NCBI GenBank assembly: GCA_028726925.1
Contig: JAQYPI010000115.1
Location: 1 to 20,939 of the forward strand
DNA from: Caryophanales bacterium
GTDB lineage: Bacteria > Bacillota_I > Bacilli_A > RFN20 > CAG-826
Length of the DNA: 20,939 bases
Reading direction: 5' to 3'
Positions 7,534 to 15,367 of the stretch are shown here, piece after piece (positions within the stretch are counted from its first letter, which is position 1; each line of letters begins with the position of its first letter). The notes under the pieces were generated by a model. That model saw nothing but the letters and a program-made list of their open reading frames with translations, ran no database searches and had not been told where the DNA came from. The translations under genes were made by a program, and so were the position numbers.

Positions 7534-7557
7534 CCCTTCTTTTCCCGGGAAGAAGGG
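7534..7557. repeat. Inverted repeat in the Fic/alkyltransferase divergent region
   Basis: CCCTTCTT (7534-7541) and AAGAAGGG (7550-7557) flank TTCCCGGG; the core TTCCCGGGAA is itself a perfect palindrome. It lies 12 bases before the -35 box of the alkyltransferase promoter and lacks the T-tract of a terminator, so it may be an operator. Function is not shown. Confidence 0.45.
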
Positions 7558-7568
7558 CATTTCATCCC

Positions 7569-7597
7569 TTGACGCTATCCCCTTCTCGGGCTACATT
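7569..7597 (+). promoter_or_regulatory. Promoter of the alkyltransferase-like gene, predicted leaderless
   Basis: -35 TTGACG (7569-7574), 17-base spacer, -10 TACATT (7592-7597), then only seven bases to the ATG at 7605. The expected start point coincides with the start codon, so the mRNA would have no 5' leader. No ribosome binding site is present. Confidence 0.6.
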
Positions 7598-7604
7598 TTT
7601 GGCC

Positions 7605-8087
7605 ATGGAATATTGCTATCAGATCTACGAAACGGATATTGGGATGCTGACCCTTGTGAGCAACGGCGAAAGCATCGTCACCGTACACTTTGGGGAAGGT
7701 CATTTGCAAGGATGCCGTTATGAGGAAGACCCCCTTCTCATGGAGGCGATCTTCGAGATCAACCAGTATCTGTTCGGCCAACGCAAGACGTTCGATTTCC
7801 CCATCGACCCGATGGGCAACGAACAAGAAGTCAAACTCTACCAATATATCAAGCAGACGGTTCCTTACGGCAAGCTCACCAATTACGAGAAACTCTCGGA
7901 AGAACTCGGAATCCCCGTGGATGATATCGTTGAAATGCTCGAAACGAATTCCTGCCCGATCGTGGTCCCGTGTCACCGCGTGATTCGCGCGAGCCGTCGC
8001 CTCGGCCCGTACGTGACCGACCCGGAGATCAAGAACCGCCTGATCCACCTCGAGCACGATCATCTCCACGATCCGTCCCTTCGATAA
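7605..8087 (+). CDS. Methylated-DNA--[protein]-cysteine S-methyltransferase-like protein (Ogt family)
   Basis: 160 residues. The Ogt/AGT family removes alkyl groups from O6-guanine by transfer to its own cysteine. The active-site block IVVPCHRVI has the acceptor Cys at 123 with the His and Arg of the PCHRV motif. GQRKTFDFPIDPMG and VPYGKLTNYEKLSEELGIP match the end of the N-domain and the helix-turn-helix. In place of the usual RAVG recognition helix with its nucleotide-flipping arginine finger there is VDDIVEML (105-112), and NP before the active site is NS, so DNA repair activity is uncertain. The start is at ATG 7605; an in-frame extension to 7494 would add an implausible peptide across the promoter. 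Stop is followed by a strong terminator. Confidence 0.82.
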   Translation: MEYCYQIYETDIGMLTLVSNGESIVTVHFGEGHLQGCRYEEDPLLMEAIFEINQYLFGQRKTFDFPIDPMGNEQEVKLYQYIKQTVPYGKLTNYEKLSEELGIPVDDIVEMLETNSCPIVVPCHRVIRASRRLGPYVTDPEIKNRLIHLEHDHLHDPSLR

Positions 8088-8096
8088 AAGCATGAA

Positions 8097-8121
8097 AAAA
8101 GGCCGCGTGACGCGGCCTTTT
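8097..8121. terminator. Bidirectional terminator between the alkyltransferase gene and thrS
   Basis: Perfect 11-bp stem AAAAGGCCGCG / CGCGGCCTTTT with loop TGA. It serves the + strand alkyltransferase transcript and the - strand thrS transcript, which converge here. Confidence 0.95.
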
Positions 8122-8129
8122 CGTTTGTC

Positions 8130-10025
8130 TCAGTAACGAAGCTTCCTCGCGATGGAATCAAGGACCTTGGCCTTGAATTCCTCGAGGGAGACGGTCACCT
8201 GTTCCTTTTGCCCGTAGACGCGGTAGGTCACGGAACGGGTCTCGGCTTCCTTGTCGCCGAGGACGAGGGTGAAGGGGACTTTGTTGACTTGGGCGTTGCG
8301 CAGGCGATACCCGAGTTTCTCGTTGGCATCGTCCACCTCGACGCGGACGCCGGCTTCTTTGAGGACACGTTCAACGTCCTTGGCGTAAGCGCCGTGGACC
8401 TCCGTGTTGACCGGGAGGATCTCGACTTGGGTCGGGGCGAGCCAGGTCGGGAAAGCTCCGCCATAATTCTCGATGAGGATGCCGAGGAACCGCTCGACCG
8501 AGCCGAAGACGACGCGGTGAAGCATGACCGGCTCGACTTTCTCACCGTTCTCGTCAATGTAGGTGCAACCGAAGCGGTGGGGGAGGTTCACGTCGAGCTG
8601 GATCGTGCCGCATTGCCAGGTCCTGCCCATGGAATCCCTGAGCTTGAAGTCGAGCTTCGGCCCATAGAAGGCCCCGTCGCCGGGATTGATCTGGAAGTCG
8701 TGGCCGGAATCGCGGCACGCGGCGGCCAAGGCTTGCTCGCTCTTGTCCCAGAAGGCGATTTCCCCGATGTAATCGTCGGGGCGCGTGGAAAGGACGATGC
8801 GGTAGGTGAGGCCGAAGACGTCATAGACCTCGTCGAAGAGTTTCATGATGGACTTGACTTCGTCCTCGATCTGGTCCTGGCGCAAGAGGATGTGGGCATC
8901 GTCTTGGGTGAAGGCGCGGACGCGGAAGAGACCGTTGAGGGCGCCGCTCGCCTCGTGGCGATGGACGTGGCCGAGTTCCCCATAGCGGAGCGGCAAGTCG
9001 CGATAGCTATGGATGGCGTTTTGGTAAACGAGGATGGCCCCAGGGCAGTTCATCGGCTTGATCGCGTAATCCGCCTCGTCAACCTTGGTCGTGTACATGT
9101 TGTCCTTGTAATGGTCCCAGTGCCCGCTCGTCTCCCAAAGCTCGCGGGACATCATGGTCGGGGTCGTGATCTCGCTATAGCCGTAGCGGGCGTGGATCTC
9201 GCGCCAATAGGAGAGCAATTGGTTGTAGACGATCTGCCCTTTCGGAAGGAAGAAAGGCATGCCGGGGGCGTAGTCGCTCAGCATGAAGAGACCAAGTTCC
9301 TTGCCGAGGCGGCGATGGTCGTTAGCCTTGCGGCGCTCGAGGACCTCAAGATGCTCCTTGAGGGCTTCTTCGCTCGGGTAGCAGGTCGCGTAAATGCGCG
9401 TCAGCATCTTGTTTTTCGAGTCCCCTCGCCAATAGGCGCCGGCGACGCTAAGAAGCTTGAAGTGCTTGAGGTAAGACGTGTCGGGGACGTGGGGCCCGCG
9501 GCAAAGGTCCACGAAATCCCCTTGCTCGTAAAGGGAAATGGTGCCTTCAAGTTCCTTGATGTGCTCGACCTTGTAAGGGTTGTCCTTGAAGACCTCGAGG
9601 GCCTCCTCTTGGCTCACCTCGCGGCGGCGGTAGGGGATGCCTTGCTTCGATAGGCGCTTCATCTCGGCCTCGATCGCGGGGAAATCCTTGTCCGTGATGA
9701 CGCGATCCCCGAAGTCGACGTCGTAGTAGAAGCCTTCTTCGATCGCCGGGCCGAAGCCGAAGAGGCAACCGGGATAAAGGTGCATGAGGGCCTGCGCCAT
9801 CAAGTGGCTGCAGGAGTGGTTCATGAGCTCGAATCCCTCGGGATCCTCACCCGTCAGGAAGGTGATCTCCCCTTCCTTGACCGGTTCTTTCATGTCGTAA
9901 AGATGGTCGCCCTGCTTATAGCAAAGGGCTTTGTTTTTCTTCGCGGGATCGACGATTTTCGCGACGTCGAAGCCGTTTTTCCCTTCTTCGATGGGGAAGG
10001 GTGAGCCTTGATAGATAATGTTCAT
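8130..10025 (-). CDS. thrS: Threonyl-tRNA synthetase
   Basis: 631 residues, full length. It charges tRNA-Thr and edits mischarged Ser-tRNA-Thr. Domains in order: TGS (about 1-60), editing domain with the HxxxH metal-site pattern in NHSCSHLMAQAL and the LCRGPHVPDT pair, class II catalytic core, and C-terminal anticodon-binding domain (IEILPVN onward). Zinc/active-site ligands are visible as Cys in KPMNCPGAI, His in RAFTQDDAHIL and His in MLHRVVFGSVERFLG, the last carrying the class II motif 3 arginine. GGAGG precedes the ATG. Expression is controlled by the threonine T-box leader immediately upstream. Transcribed alone, ending at a shared bidirectional terminator. Confidence 0.98.
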   Translation of the reverse strand: MNIIYQGSPFPIEEGKNGFDVAKIVDPAKKNKALCYKQGDHLYDMKEPVKEGEITFLTGEDPEGFELMNHSCSHLMAQALMHLYPGCLFGFGPAIEEGFYYDVDFGDRVITDKDFPAIEAEMKRLSKQGIPYRRREVSQEEALEVFKDNPYKVEHIKELEGTISLYEQGDFVDLCRGPHVPDTSYLKHFKLLSVAGAYWRGDSKNKMLTRIYATCYPSEEALKEHLEVLERRKANDHRRLGKELGLFMLSDYAPGMPFFLPKGQIVYNQLLSYWREIHARYGYSEITTPTMMSRELWETSGHWDHYKDNMYTTKVDEADYAIKPMNCPGAILVYQNAIHSYRDLPLRYGELGHVHRHEASGALNGLFRVRAFTQDDAHILLRQDQIEDEVKSIMKLFDEVYDVFGLTYRIVLSTRPDDYIGEIAFWDKSEQALAAACRDSGHDFQINPGDGAFYGPKLDFKLRDSMGRTWQCGTIQLDVNLPHRFGCTYIDENGEKVEPVMLHRVVFGSVERFLGILIENYGGAFPTWLAPTQVEILPVNTEVHGAYAKDVERVLKEAGVRVEVDDANEKLGYRLRNAQVNKVPFTLVLGDKEAETRSVTYRVYGQKEQVTVSLEEFKAKVLDSIARKLRY

Positions 10026-10227
10026 GGCGGTCCTCCAAATAAAATGTCCCTGATGCCTTTTGCAAGGACGTCAGGGACAACGCGGTACCACCTTACTTCG
10101 GGGCGTGAAAACCCCGCTCTTAAGCATCCCATATCGCGAGATTCGCGCCGCACTTATTTCGCACGGAGGCTCCCGAGTGGTGCCTGTCTTGCCTCGTATC
10201 CGAGGTAGGCTTGTCTCGTTCATCGCC
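10026..10227 (-). promoter_or_regulatory. T-box riboswitch leader of thrS, threonine type
   Basis: The minus strand carries the T-box sequence AAGGTGGTACCGCG (10094-10081), followed by a terminator before the thrS ribosome binding site. A hairpin of the Stem III type (GGGG...CCCC, about 10102-10118) precedes it. Stem I can be folded at 10227-10168: base GGC/GCC, a GATGA/GGA kink-turn-like segment, CGAG/CTCG, an internal loop with ACC (10181-10179) as specifier, GCCT/AGGC and a terminal CCTCG-GATA-CGAGG. ACC is a threonine codon, matching the gene. Uncharged tRNA-Thr should stabilise the antiterminator and turn thrS on. The T-box call is firm; the Stem I fold was made by hand. Confidence 0.92.
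10041..10079 (-). terminator. Regulated terminator of the thrS T-box
   Basis: Minus-strand stem TGTCCCTGA / TCAGGGACA (10079-10071 with 10053-10045) followed by ATTTTATTT. Its 5' arm lies just past the T-box sequence, as needed for the terminator/antiterminator switch. Confidence 0.92.
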
Positions 10228-10233
10228 ATGAGA

Positions 10234-10261
10234 AGTATATGCTCTCCGCCAAAATGTGCAA
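10234..10261 (-). promoter_or_regulatory. thrS promoter
   Basis: Minus strand -35 TTGCAC (10261-10256), 16-base spacer, -10 TATACT (10239-10234). The expected start, near 10227, falls at the first base pair of the proposed T-box Stem I, so the two predictions support each other. Confidence 0.7.
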
Positions 10262-10306
10262 GGGGAACTTGCAAAGAAGGAAGGGAAGGAAAATACGGGA
10301 AGTCCC

Positions 10307-10334
10307 TTGACAGATGGTTTGGATTCGATATGAT
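10307..10334 (+). promoter_or_regulatory. Strong promoter facing eno, 316 bases upstream of its start codon
   Basis: Perfect -35 TTGACA (10307-10312), 16-base spacer, -10 TATGAT (10329-10334, five of six consensus bases). Start expected near 10341. It is the best consensus promoter in the window, yet the first thing downstream is a terminator, not a gene. Confidence 0.7.
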
Positions 10335-10340
10335 TTTCCC

Positions 10341-10393
10341 TGCACAGCGATGTGCCCCCGGGAATCCCCCTAATCCCGGGGTATTTTCTTTTT
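10341..10393 (+). ncRNA. Candidate small RNA or terminated leader upstream of eno
   Basis: A transcript from the promoter at 10307-10334 would begin near 10341 and fold into two adjacent hairpins. The first is GCACA-GCGA-TGTGC (10342-10355), closed by a GNRA-type tetraloop; the second is the terminator CCCCGGGA / TCCCGGGG (10356-10381) followed by TATTTTCTTTTT. This gives an RNA of about 50 bases with no reading frame of note. It could be a stand-alone sRNA, or the 5' part of a conditional leader that reads through to eno. I recognise no known RNA family. Promoter and hairpins are seen; existence of the RNA is inferred. Confidence 0.45.
10356..10393 (+). terminator. Intrinsic terminator 1 in the eno upstream region
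   Basis: Eight-base-pair stem CCCCGGGA (10356-10363) with TCCCGGGG (10374-10381), ten-base loop, then a T-rich tail. The + strand is the only one with a T-tract. Confidence 0.75.
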
Positions 10394-10569
10394 ATAAAAG
10401 AACCCGGATTGGCTCGCGGGGATTGCAACATTTCGCTCCCCGGCCGGAAACGTTTTTGCTTGACGATCGTTTTCGCCTTGGGTCAGGGCGTGGAATCTCG
10501 CCCTGCTTCCTTTCAAAAAAGAGAAGAAGACCCTTAAGCGGAATGCTTTACCGATAATTCGGTTTTTTC
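10394..10569 (+). other. Structured non-coding region before eno, possible second RNA or leader
   Basis: No plausible gene is present. Several hairpins can be drawn in order on the + strand: GCGGGG/CTCCCC (about 10416-10438), AAACG/CGTTT (about 10448-10472), GGGTC/GACCC (10480-10484 with 10529-10533) enclosing AGGGCG/CGCCCT (10485-10504) and CTTCCTTTC/GAGAAGAAG with an A6 loop (10506-10529), AAGC/GCTT, and terminator 2. CCGGATT (10404-10410) could also pair with AATTCGG (10556-10562), closing the whole region and competing with terminator 2. This layout suits a structured sRNA or a switching leader. No separate promoter for it was convincing. Confidence 0.35.
10550..10568 (+). terminator. Intrinsic terminator 2 in the eno upstream region
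   Basis: Short stem ACCGA (10550-10554) / TCGGT (10559-10563), loop TAAT, followed by a run of T. Weak stem but correctly shaped; it ends 25 bases before the -10 box of eno. Confidence 0.55.
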
Positions 10570-10592
10570 TATGCGTTGCGCACGCAAGAGGC

Positions 10593-11966
<1,374 letters not shown>

Positions 11967-11974
11967 TTAACGCC

Positions 11975-12013
11975 AAAGAGGCGTTTCGGCACCAGCCGAG
12001 GCGCCTCTTTTTT
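11975..12013 (+). terminator. Terminator of eno
   Basis: Two-tiered hairpin: outer stem AAAGAGGCG / CGCCTCTTT (11975-11983 with 12002-12010), inner stem TCGGC-ACCA-GCCGA, followed by T-rich sequence. Confidence 0.92.
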
Positions 12014-12042
12014 CGTCTTCCCCTTTGTTGTATCATTTCCCC

Positions 12043-13017
12043 ATGAAACCAAGAATCAATCTCGTGGAGCGCCTTGTCGTCTACGGCCTCGTCGGCACCC
12101 TTTTCCTTGTCGGTCTCTTTCTGGACCTTCCGATCACAGAGGGGCTTTACGATCCTTCCAACGTCTTCGGCCAAACCTTCGAGATGGCCGCGGAAATCCC
12201 GGCTTTCGCCCTCGTCATCTTCACTTGTTTCCTCGGGGCCCGTTTCCACCCGACCCCCAAAGCGAAGTGGCTCGACATCGCCTTGACCGTTATCTTTGCC
12301 CTCGCGGGCCTCGGTGTTGCTTGCTACGCGGGCAACCATTTCCTCCATCTTTTGGACCGCGTGACCCATCATGAATTCCCCCCGGCGTTCTTTTTGCTCT
12401 ATGCCCTGGTGTATTTGAGCCTTTCCGCGCCCTGGGTCCTCTTCATCAAGAAAGAAGGGAAAGCCGACGCCTTCGTGTTCGCGATTTTCGTCTTGCTGCT
12501 TTTCGCGACGACCCTCGTCATCATGCAAGGACTCAAGATGCTTTGGCTTCGTCCCCGTTACCGCACGCTTGTCGCCCTCTATGGCGTCGATGGGGCGGCC
12601 GCGAACTGGCTGCCGGTCTATGCCCCGCAAGGATTCTGGAATTTCGACCGCTATGGCGTCCCGCCCGCCTCGGTTCTCGAGTCGCTTGGCATCTCCGAAT
12701 GGGGCAAGGAGGAATTCTATTCCTTCCCAAGCGGGCATACCCTCCACGCAGTGGTCCCGATGGCCTTTTGCCTTGCCTCTTCCTTCCTCCCCCGCCTCAA
12801 AGGCAAGGAAGGCTATGTGCGCCTCGGCTTCTACGTCTGGGGTATCCTCACCGCGATTTCCCGCATCGTCCGCGGAGCCCACAACCTCACGGACGTCGCG
12901 TTCGGCTTCCTCCTCGGGGTGCTTGCCTTCGATCTCTACTCGACCTTCCTTCTGCCGGCGCTCCAACGCTTCCATGCGAAGCACTTCGCGCCCAAGGAAA
13001 CCGCTCCCGAAGCATAA
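12043..13017 (+). CDS. PAP2-superfamily membrane phosphatase
   Basis: 324 residues. Integral membrane phosphatase of the PAP2 type, which dephosphorylates lipid phosphates such as undecaprenyl pyrophosphate or phosphatidic acid/PGP. About six hydrophobic segments (near 10-29, 50-65, 78-98, 115-135, 143-164, 260-305). The three active-site motifs are present: K165-x6-R172 (KMLWLRPR, with Tyr173 where Pro is usual), PSGH at 229-232 and SRIVRGAHNLTD at 273-284 with His280 nucleophile and Asp284. The 40-60 residue loop between motifs 1 and 2 is longer than in minimal family members. ATG 12043 has no ribosome binding site; a TATCAT box lies six bases before it, so the mRNA may be leaderless. Substrate unknown. 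Confidence 0.9.
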   Translation: MKPRINLVERLVVYGLVGTLFLVGLFLDLPITEGLYDPSNVFGQTFEMAAEIPAFALVIFTCFLGARFHPTPKAKWLDIALTVIFALAGLGVACYAGNHFLHLLDRVTHHEFPPAFFLLYALVYLSLSAPWVLFIKKEGKADAFVFAIFVLLLFATTLVIMQGLKMLWLRPRYRTLVALYGVDGAAANWLPVYAPQGFWNFDRYGVPPASVLESLGISEWGKEEFYSFPSGHTLHAVVPMAFCLASSFLPRLKGKEGYVRLGFYVWGILTAISRIVRGAHNLTDVAFGFLLGVLAFDLYSTFLLPALQRFHAKHFAPKETAPEA

Positions 13018-13018
13018 G

Positions 13019-13053
13019 AAAACGCTGCGGCCAACTCGGCACGCAGCGTTTTT
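13019..13053. terminator. Bidirectional terminator between the PAP2 gene and the ROK kinase gene
   Basis: Stem AAAACGCTGCG / CGCAGCGTTTT with a 12-base loop that can itself pair GCC/GGC. T-tracts on both strands serve both convergent operons. Confidence 0.93.
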
Positions 13054-13055
13054 CG

Positions 13056-13898
13056 TTACTTAAATTGCTGAAACCCGTATACCGCGGCCCCGAGGAGCCC
13101 GGCTCTTTGGCCGCATCCGGCCTTTTCCAGACGGCAGTTTTTGGCCGCGAGGCGCAAATCCTCGAAGAAGAGGTCCGCGCTTTTCATGACCCCACCCGTT
13201 AAGGCGAAGACATCCGGATGGAAGGCTTTTTGCACCATGGAGAACCATTCCCCGAGCAAGGAAATCCAATCCGCGTAGACCCGGAGGGCAAGGGGATCTT
13301 TGGCTTCCACGAGGGAGAAGAAGTCCTTTGCGCTTGCGATGCTTAAGCCATTGAGCCCAGAGAGGCGAACGAGGCCCGTTCCCGAGGCGAGGTGCTCGAA
13401 TTCGTAAAGGGAACCGTGATAAGAAGTCATCGTGTGACCGACTTCGTAAGAGGAATGGATGAGCTTTCCCTCACGGGTGAGCGCTCCTCCGACGCCCGTG
13501 GAAATGGTCACGAAATAGAGGGATGGGTGGTCCTTGAGGGGACCGACGTTGGCTTCGGAAAGGGAAGCAACTTCCGCGTCATTCAGGATGAACGCGGGCA
13601 AGCCGAAGCGCTGCGAGAGGAAGGAGGCGAGGGGGATGTTCTCGATGCCGATGTTTGGCAGGGCGTCGATGTGTCCGTCGACCCGAACGCGGCCTGGAAC
13701 CCCCGCGGCGATCGCGAGGACCCCTTCCCGGTTCGGGACGGCCGCCTCGATGATAGAGGCGACGCTTTCGAGGAAATCCTCCGTCGAACCCCGCACCGTG
13801 TCGCGAATGACTTCGGCGAGGATGTTAAATTCTTCGTCGACGAGGGCAACGCGGGTGTTCGTCCCGCCGATATCGAGGGCGATGACGGTCTTTATCAT
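13056..13898 (-). CDS. ROK-family sugar kinase, probable glucokinase, lacking the zinc loop
   Basis: 280 residues. ROK kinases phosphorylate glucose, fructose or amino sugars with ATP. ATP-binding DIGGTNTR at 9-16, AAGVPGRV near 64-71, catalytic Asp107 in ILNDAE, phosphate loop STGVGG at 133-138 and EVGH at 152-155 are present. After GH the usual CxCGxxGCxE zinc loop is missing: 12 residues (TMTSYHGSLYEF) lead straight to EHLASGTG, about eight fewer than normal. The start ATG overlaps the pyk stop (ATGA) with GAGGG upstream; an in-frame extension further into pyk is only the other frame of pyk. Position after pfkA and pyk argues for glucokinase or fructokinase in the same pathway. Sugar specificity cannot be read from sequence. 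Confidence 0.85.
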   Translation of the reverse strand: MIKTVIALDIGGTNTRVALVDEEFNILAEVIRDTVRGSTEDFLESVASIIEAAVPNREGVLAIAAGVPGRVRVDGHIDALPNIGIENIPLASFLSQRFGLPAFILNDAEVASLSEANVGPLKDHPSLYFVTISTGVGGALTREGKLIHSSYEVGHTMTSYHGSLYEFEHLASGTGLVRLSGLNGLSIASAKDFFSLVEAKDPLALRVYADWISLLGEWFSMVQKAFHPDVFALTGGVMKSADLFFEDLRLAAKNCRLEKAGCGQRAGLLGAAVYGFQQFK

Positions 13899-15352
13899 TC
13901 GATTTCCCTCACGGAATTCACGGTCAAAATGCGCATGAAGTTGGTCTTGCCAGCCCCCGTCGGGGTGCCGCCGGACATGATAATCGGGCTGCCCGCCGGG
14001 ATGCCGAGGTCGCGCGCGATCTTGAGGGCGATGACTTCCATTTCTTCGATGAAGTCTGGCATGGACGGCGTTTTGAGGAGGACGCTGTAGACGCCCCAAT
14101 GGAGAGCGCCTTCCATTGCGGTGGAACGGCAGTTCGTGACAGAGATGATGGGGCAGCAAGGACGGGCTTTCGAGATGCGGATCGTCGATTTGCCGGTCTC
14201 GGTGAAGGAGACGATGAGCTTGGCCCCGATGAGGAGGGCGGTATTGGCGACCGCGTTAGAAATCGCGTCGTTGTTCGTTTTGTCCGAGGTATCGTAGGCT
14301 TCCTTGGAAAGTTTCTCGTAATCGAGGAATTGCTCCATCGTGGCCGCGATTTTCGCTTGCATCTCGACCGCGAGGACCGGGTAGGCTCCCGAAGCGCTTT
14401 CCGCGGAAAGCATGACGCAGTCGCTGCCTTGGCTGATCGCGTTGGCGACGTCGCTCACCTCGGCCCTCGTCGGGCGGGGGTGCGTGACCATGGAATCGAG
14501 CATCTGGGTCGCGGTGATGATGGGTTTTCCGCAGACGCGGCAAAGGTCGATAAGCTTCTTTTGGACGACCGGAACCTGTTCCGGGGGGATCTCGACGCCG
14601 AGATCGCCGCGAGCGACCATGATGCCGTCCGCTTCGTTGATGATTTCCTTGGCTTTCTCGACGCCTTCGGGATTCTCGATCTTGGCGTAGATGGGAATAT
14701 CGGGATCCCCGTATTTAGCGAGGATGGCGCGCAAGTCGCGGATGTCCTCGGGACGGCGGACGAAGGAAGCGAAGATGACGTCGACGTGGTTCTCGCACCC
14801 GAATTTGAGGTCCGACTCATCCTTGGCAGAGATATAAGGGACGCTCAGGCGGGAAAAAGGGCAATTGACGCCTTTCCGATCCTTAAGGGGATGGTTGTTC
14901 TGAGCGGTGACGTGGACTTCCTTTTTCTCGAGATCGACTTCGTCGACGAGGAAATCGAGGTTGCCGTCGTCGATGAGGATGTGGTCCCCGGCTTTGACGT
15001 CGAGATAGAGTTCCTTGTGGGTGACGGAGAAACCGTTCTGGTCGCCGAGGCGGTCATCCATCCCGATGACCATCTTCATGCCGGTCGTGACGTTGATCGG
15101 TCCGTCTTTCATGAGACCGCAACGGATTTCGGGCCCCTTGGTATCGAGAGCGACGGGGATGTAGATGCCTTGTTTCTCGAAGTCGCGGGCAATCTGGATT
15201 TTCTTGAGTTGCTCGGGATAATCGCCATGGCTGAAATTGATACGCATGACGTTCATGCCGGCTTTGTAAAGGGCGAGGACCATCTCGGGGGTGTCGGAAG
15301 CCGGCCCGATGGTCGCGACGATTTTCGTTTTCTTGGAAATGTTGAGTAACAT
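13895..15352 (-). CDS. pyk: Pyruvate kinase
   Basis: 485 residues. Makes pyruvate and ATP from phosphoenolpyruvate and ADP. N-terminal KIVATIGPASDTPEM, RINFSHGDY, the B-domain (about 75-170), then the signature AKIENPEGVEKAKEII, MVARGDLGVEIP and ITATQMLDSM, and VMLSAESASGAYPVLAV (usually ETAxGxYP). The C-domain ends GSPIIMSGGTPTGAGKTN. It lacks the extra C-terminal PEP-utiliser-like domain found in Bacillus-type enzymes. GAGGAAA lies just upstream, in the 15-base gap after pfkA, so the two are one transcript. Confidence 0.98.
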   Translation of the reverse strand: MLLNISKKTKIVATIGPASDTPEMVLALYKAGMNVMRINFSHGDYPEQLKKIQIARDFEKQGIYIPVALDTKGPEIRCGLMKDGPINVTTGMKMVIGMDDRLGDQNGFSVTHKELYLDVKAGDHILIDDGNLDFLVDEVDLEKKEVHVTAQNNHPLKDRKGVNCPFSRLSVPYISAKDESDLKFGCENHVDVIFASFVRRPEDIRDLRAILAKYGDPDIPIYAKIENPEGVEKAKEIINEADGIMVARGDLGVEIPPEQVPVVQKKLIDLCRVCGKPIITATQMLDSMVTHPRPTRAEVSDVANAISQGSDCVMLSAESASGAYPVLAVEMQAKIAATMEQFLDYEKLSKEAYDTSDKTNNDAISNAVANTALLIGAKLIVSFTETGKSTIRISKARPCCPIISVTNCRSTAMEGALHWGVYSVLLKTPSMPDFIEEMEVIALKIARDLGIPAGSPIIMSGGTPTGAGKTNFMRILTVNSVREIE

Positions 15353-15367
15353 GGGTTTCCTCGATTC

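Noticed and set aside
7494..7604. N-terminal extension of the alkyltransferase
   Set aside because: The added peptide crosses the palindrome and the promoter and resembles no family sequence.
8208..9653. Long + strand reading frame antisense to thrS
   Set aside because: It is the complementary frame of a highly codon-biased gene; its composition is Val/Asp/Gly-rich repeats with no family resemblance, and thrS is certain.
10460..10488. Second promoter with TTGACG at 10460-10465
   Set aside because: No -10-like sequence lies 15-19 bases downstream.
10394..10569. Signal recognition particle RNA, 6S RNA or tmRNA
   Set aside because: The GGTCAGG segment looked like SRP RNA, but the GGAAGGAAGCA side of domain IV is missing; no 6S bubble or tmRNA tRNA-like end is visible.
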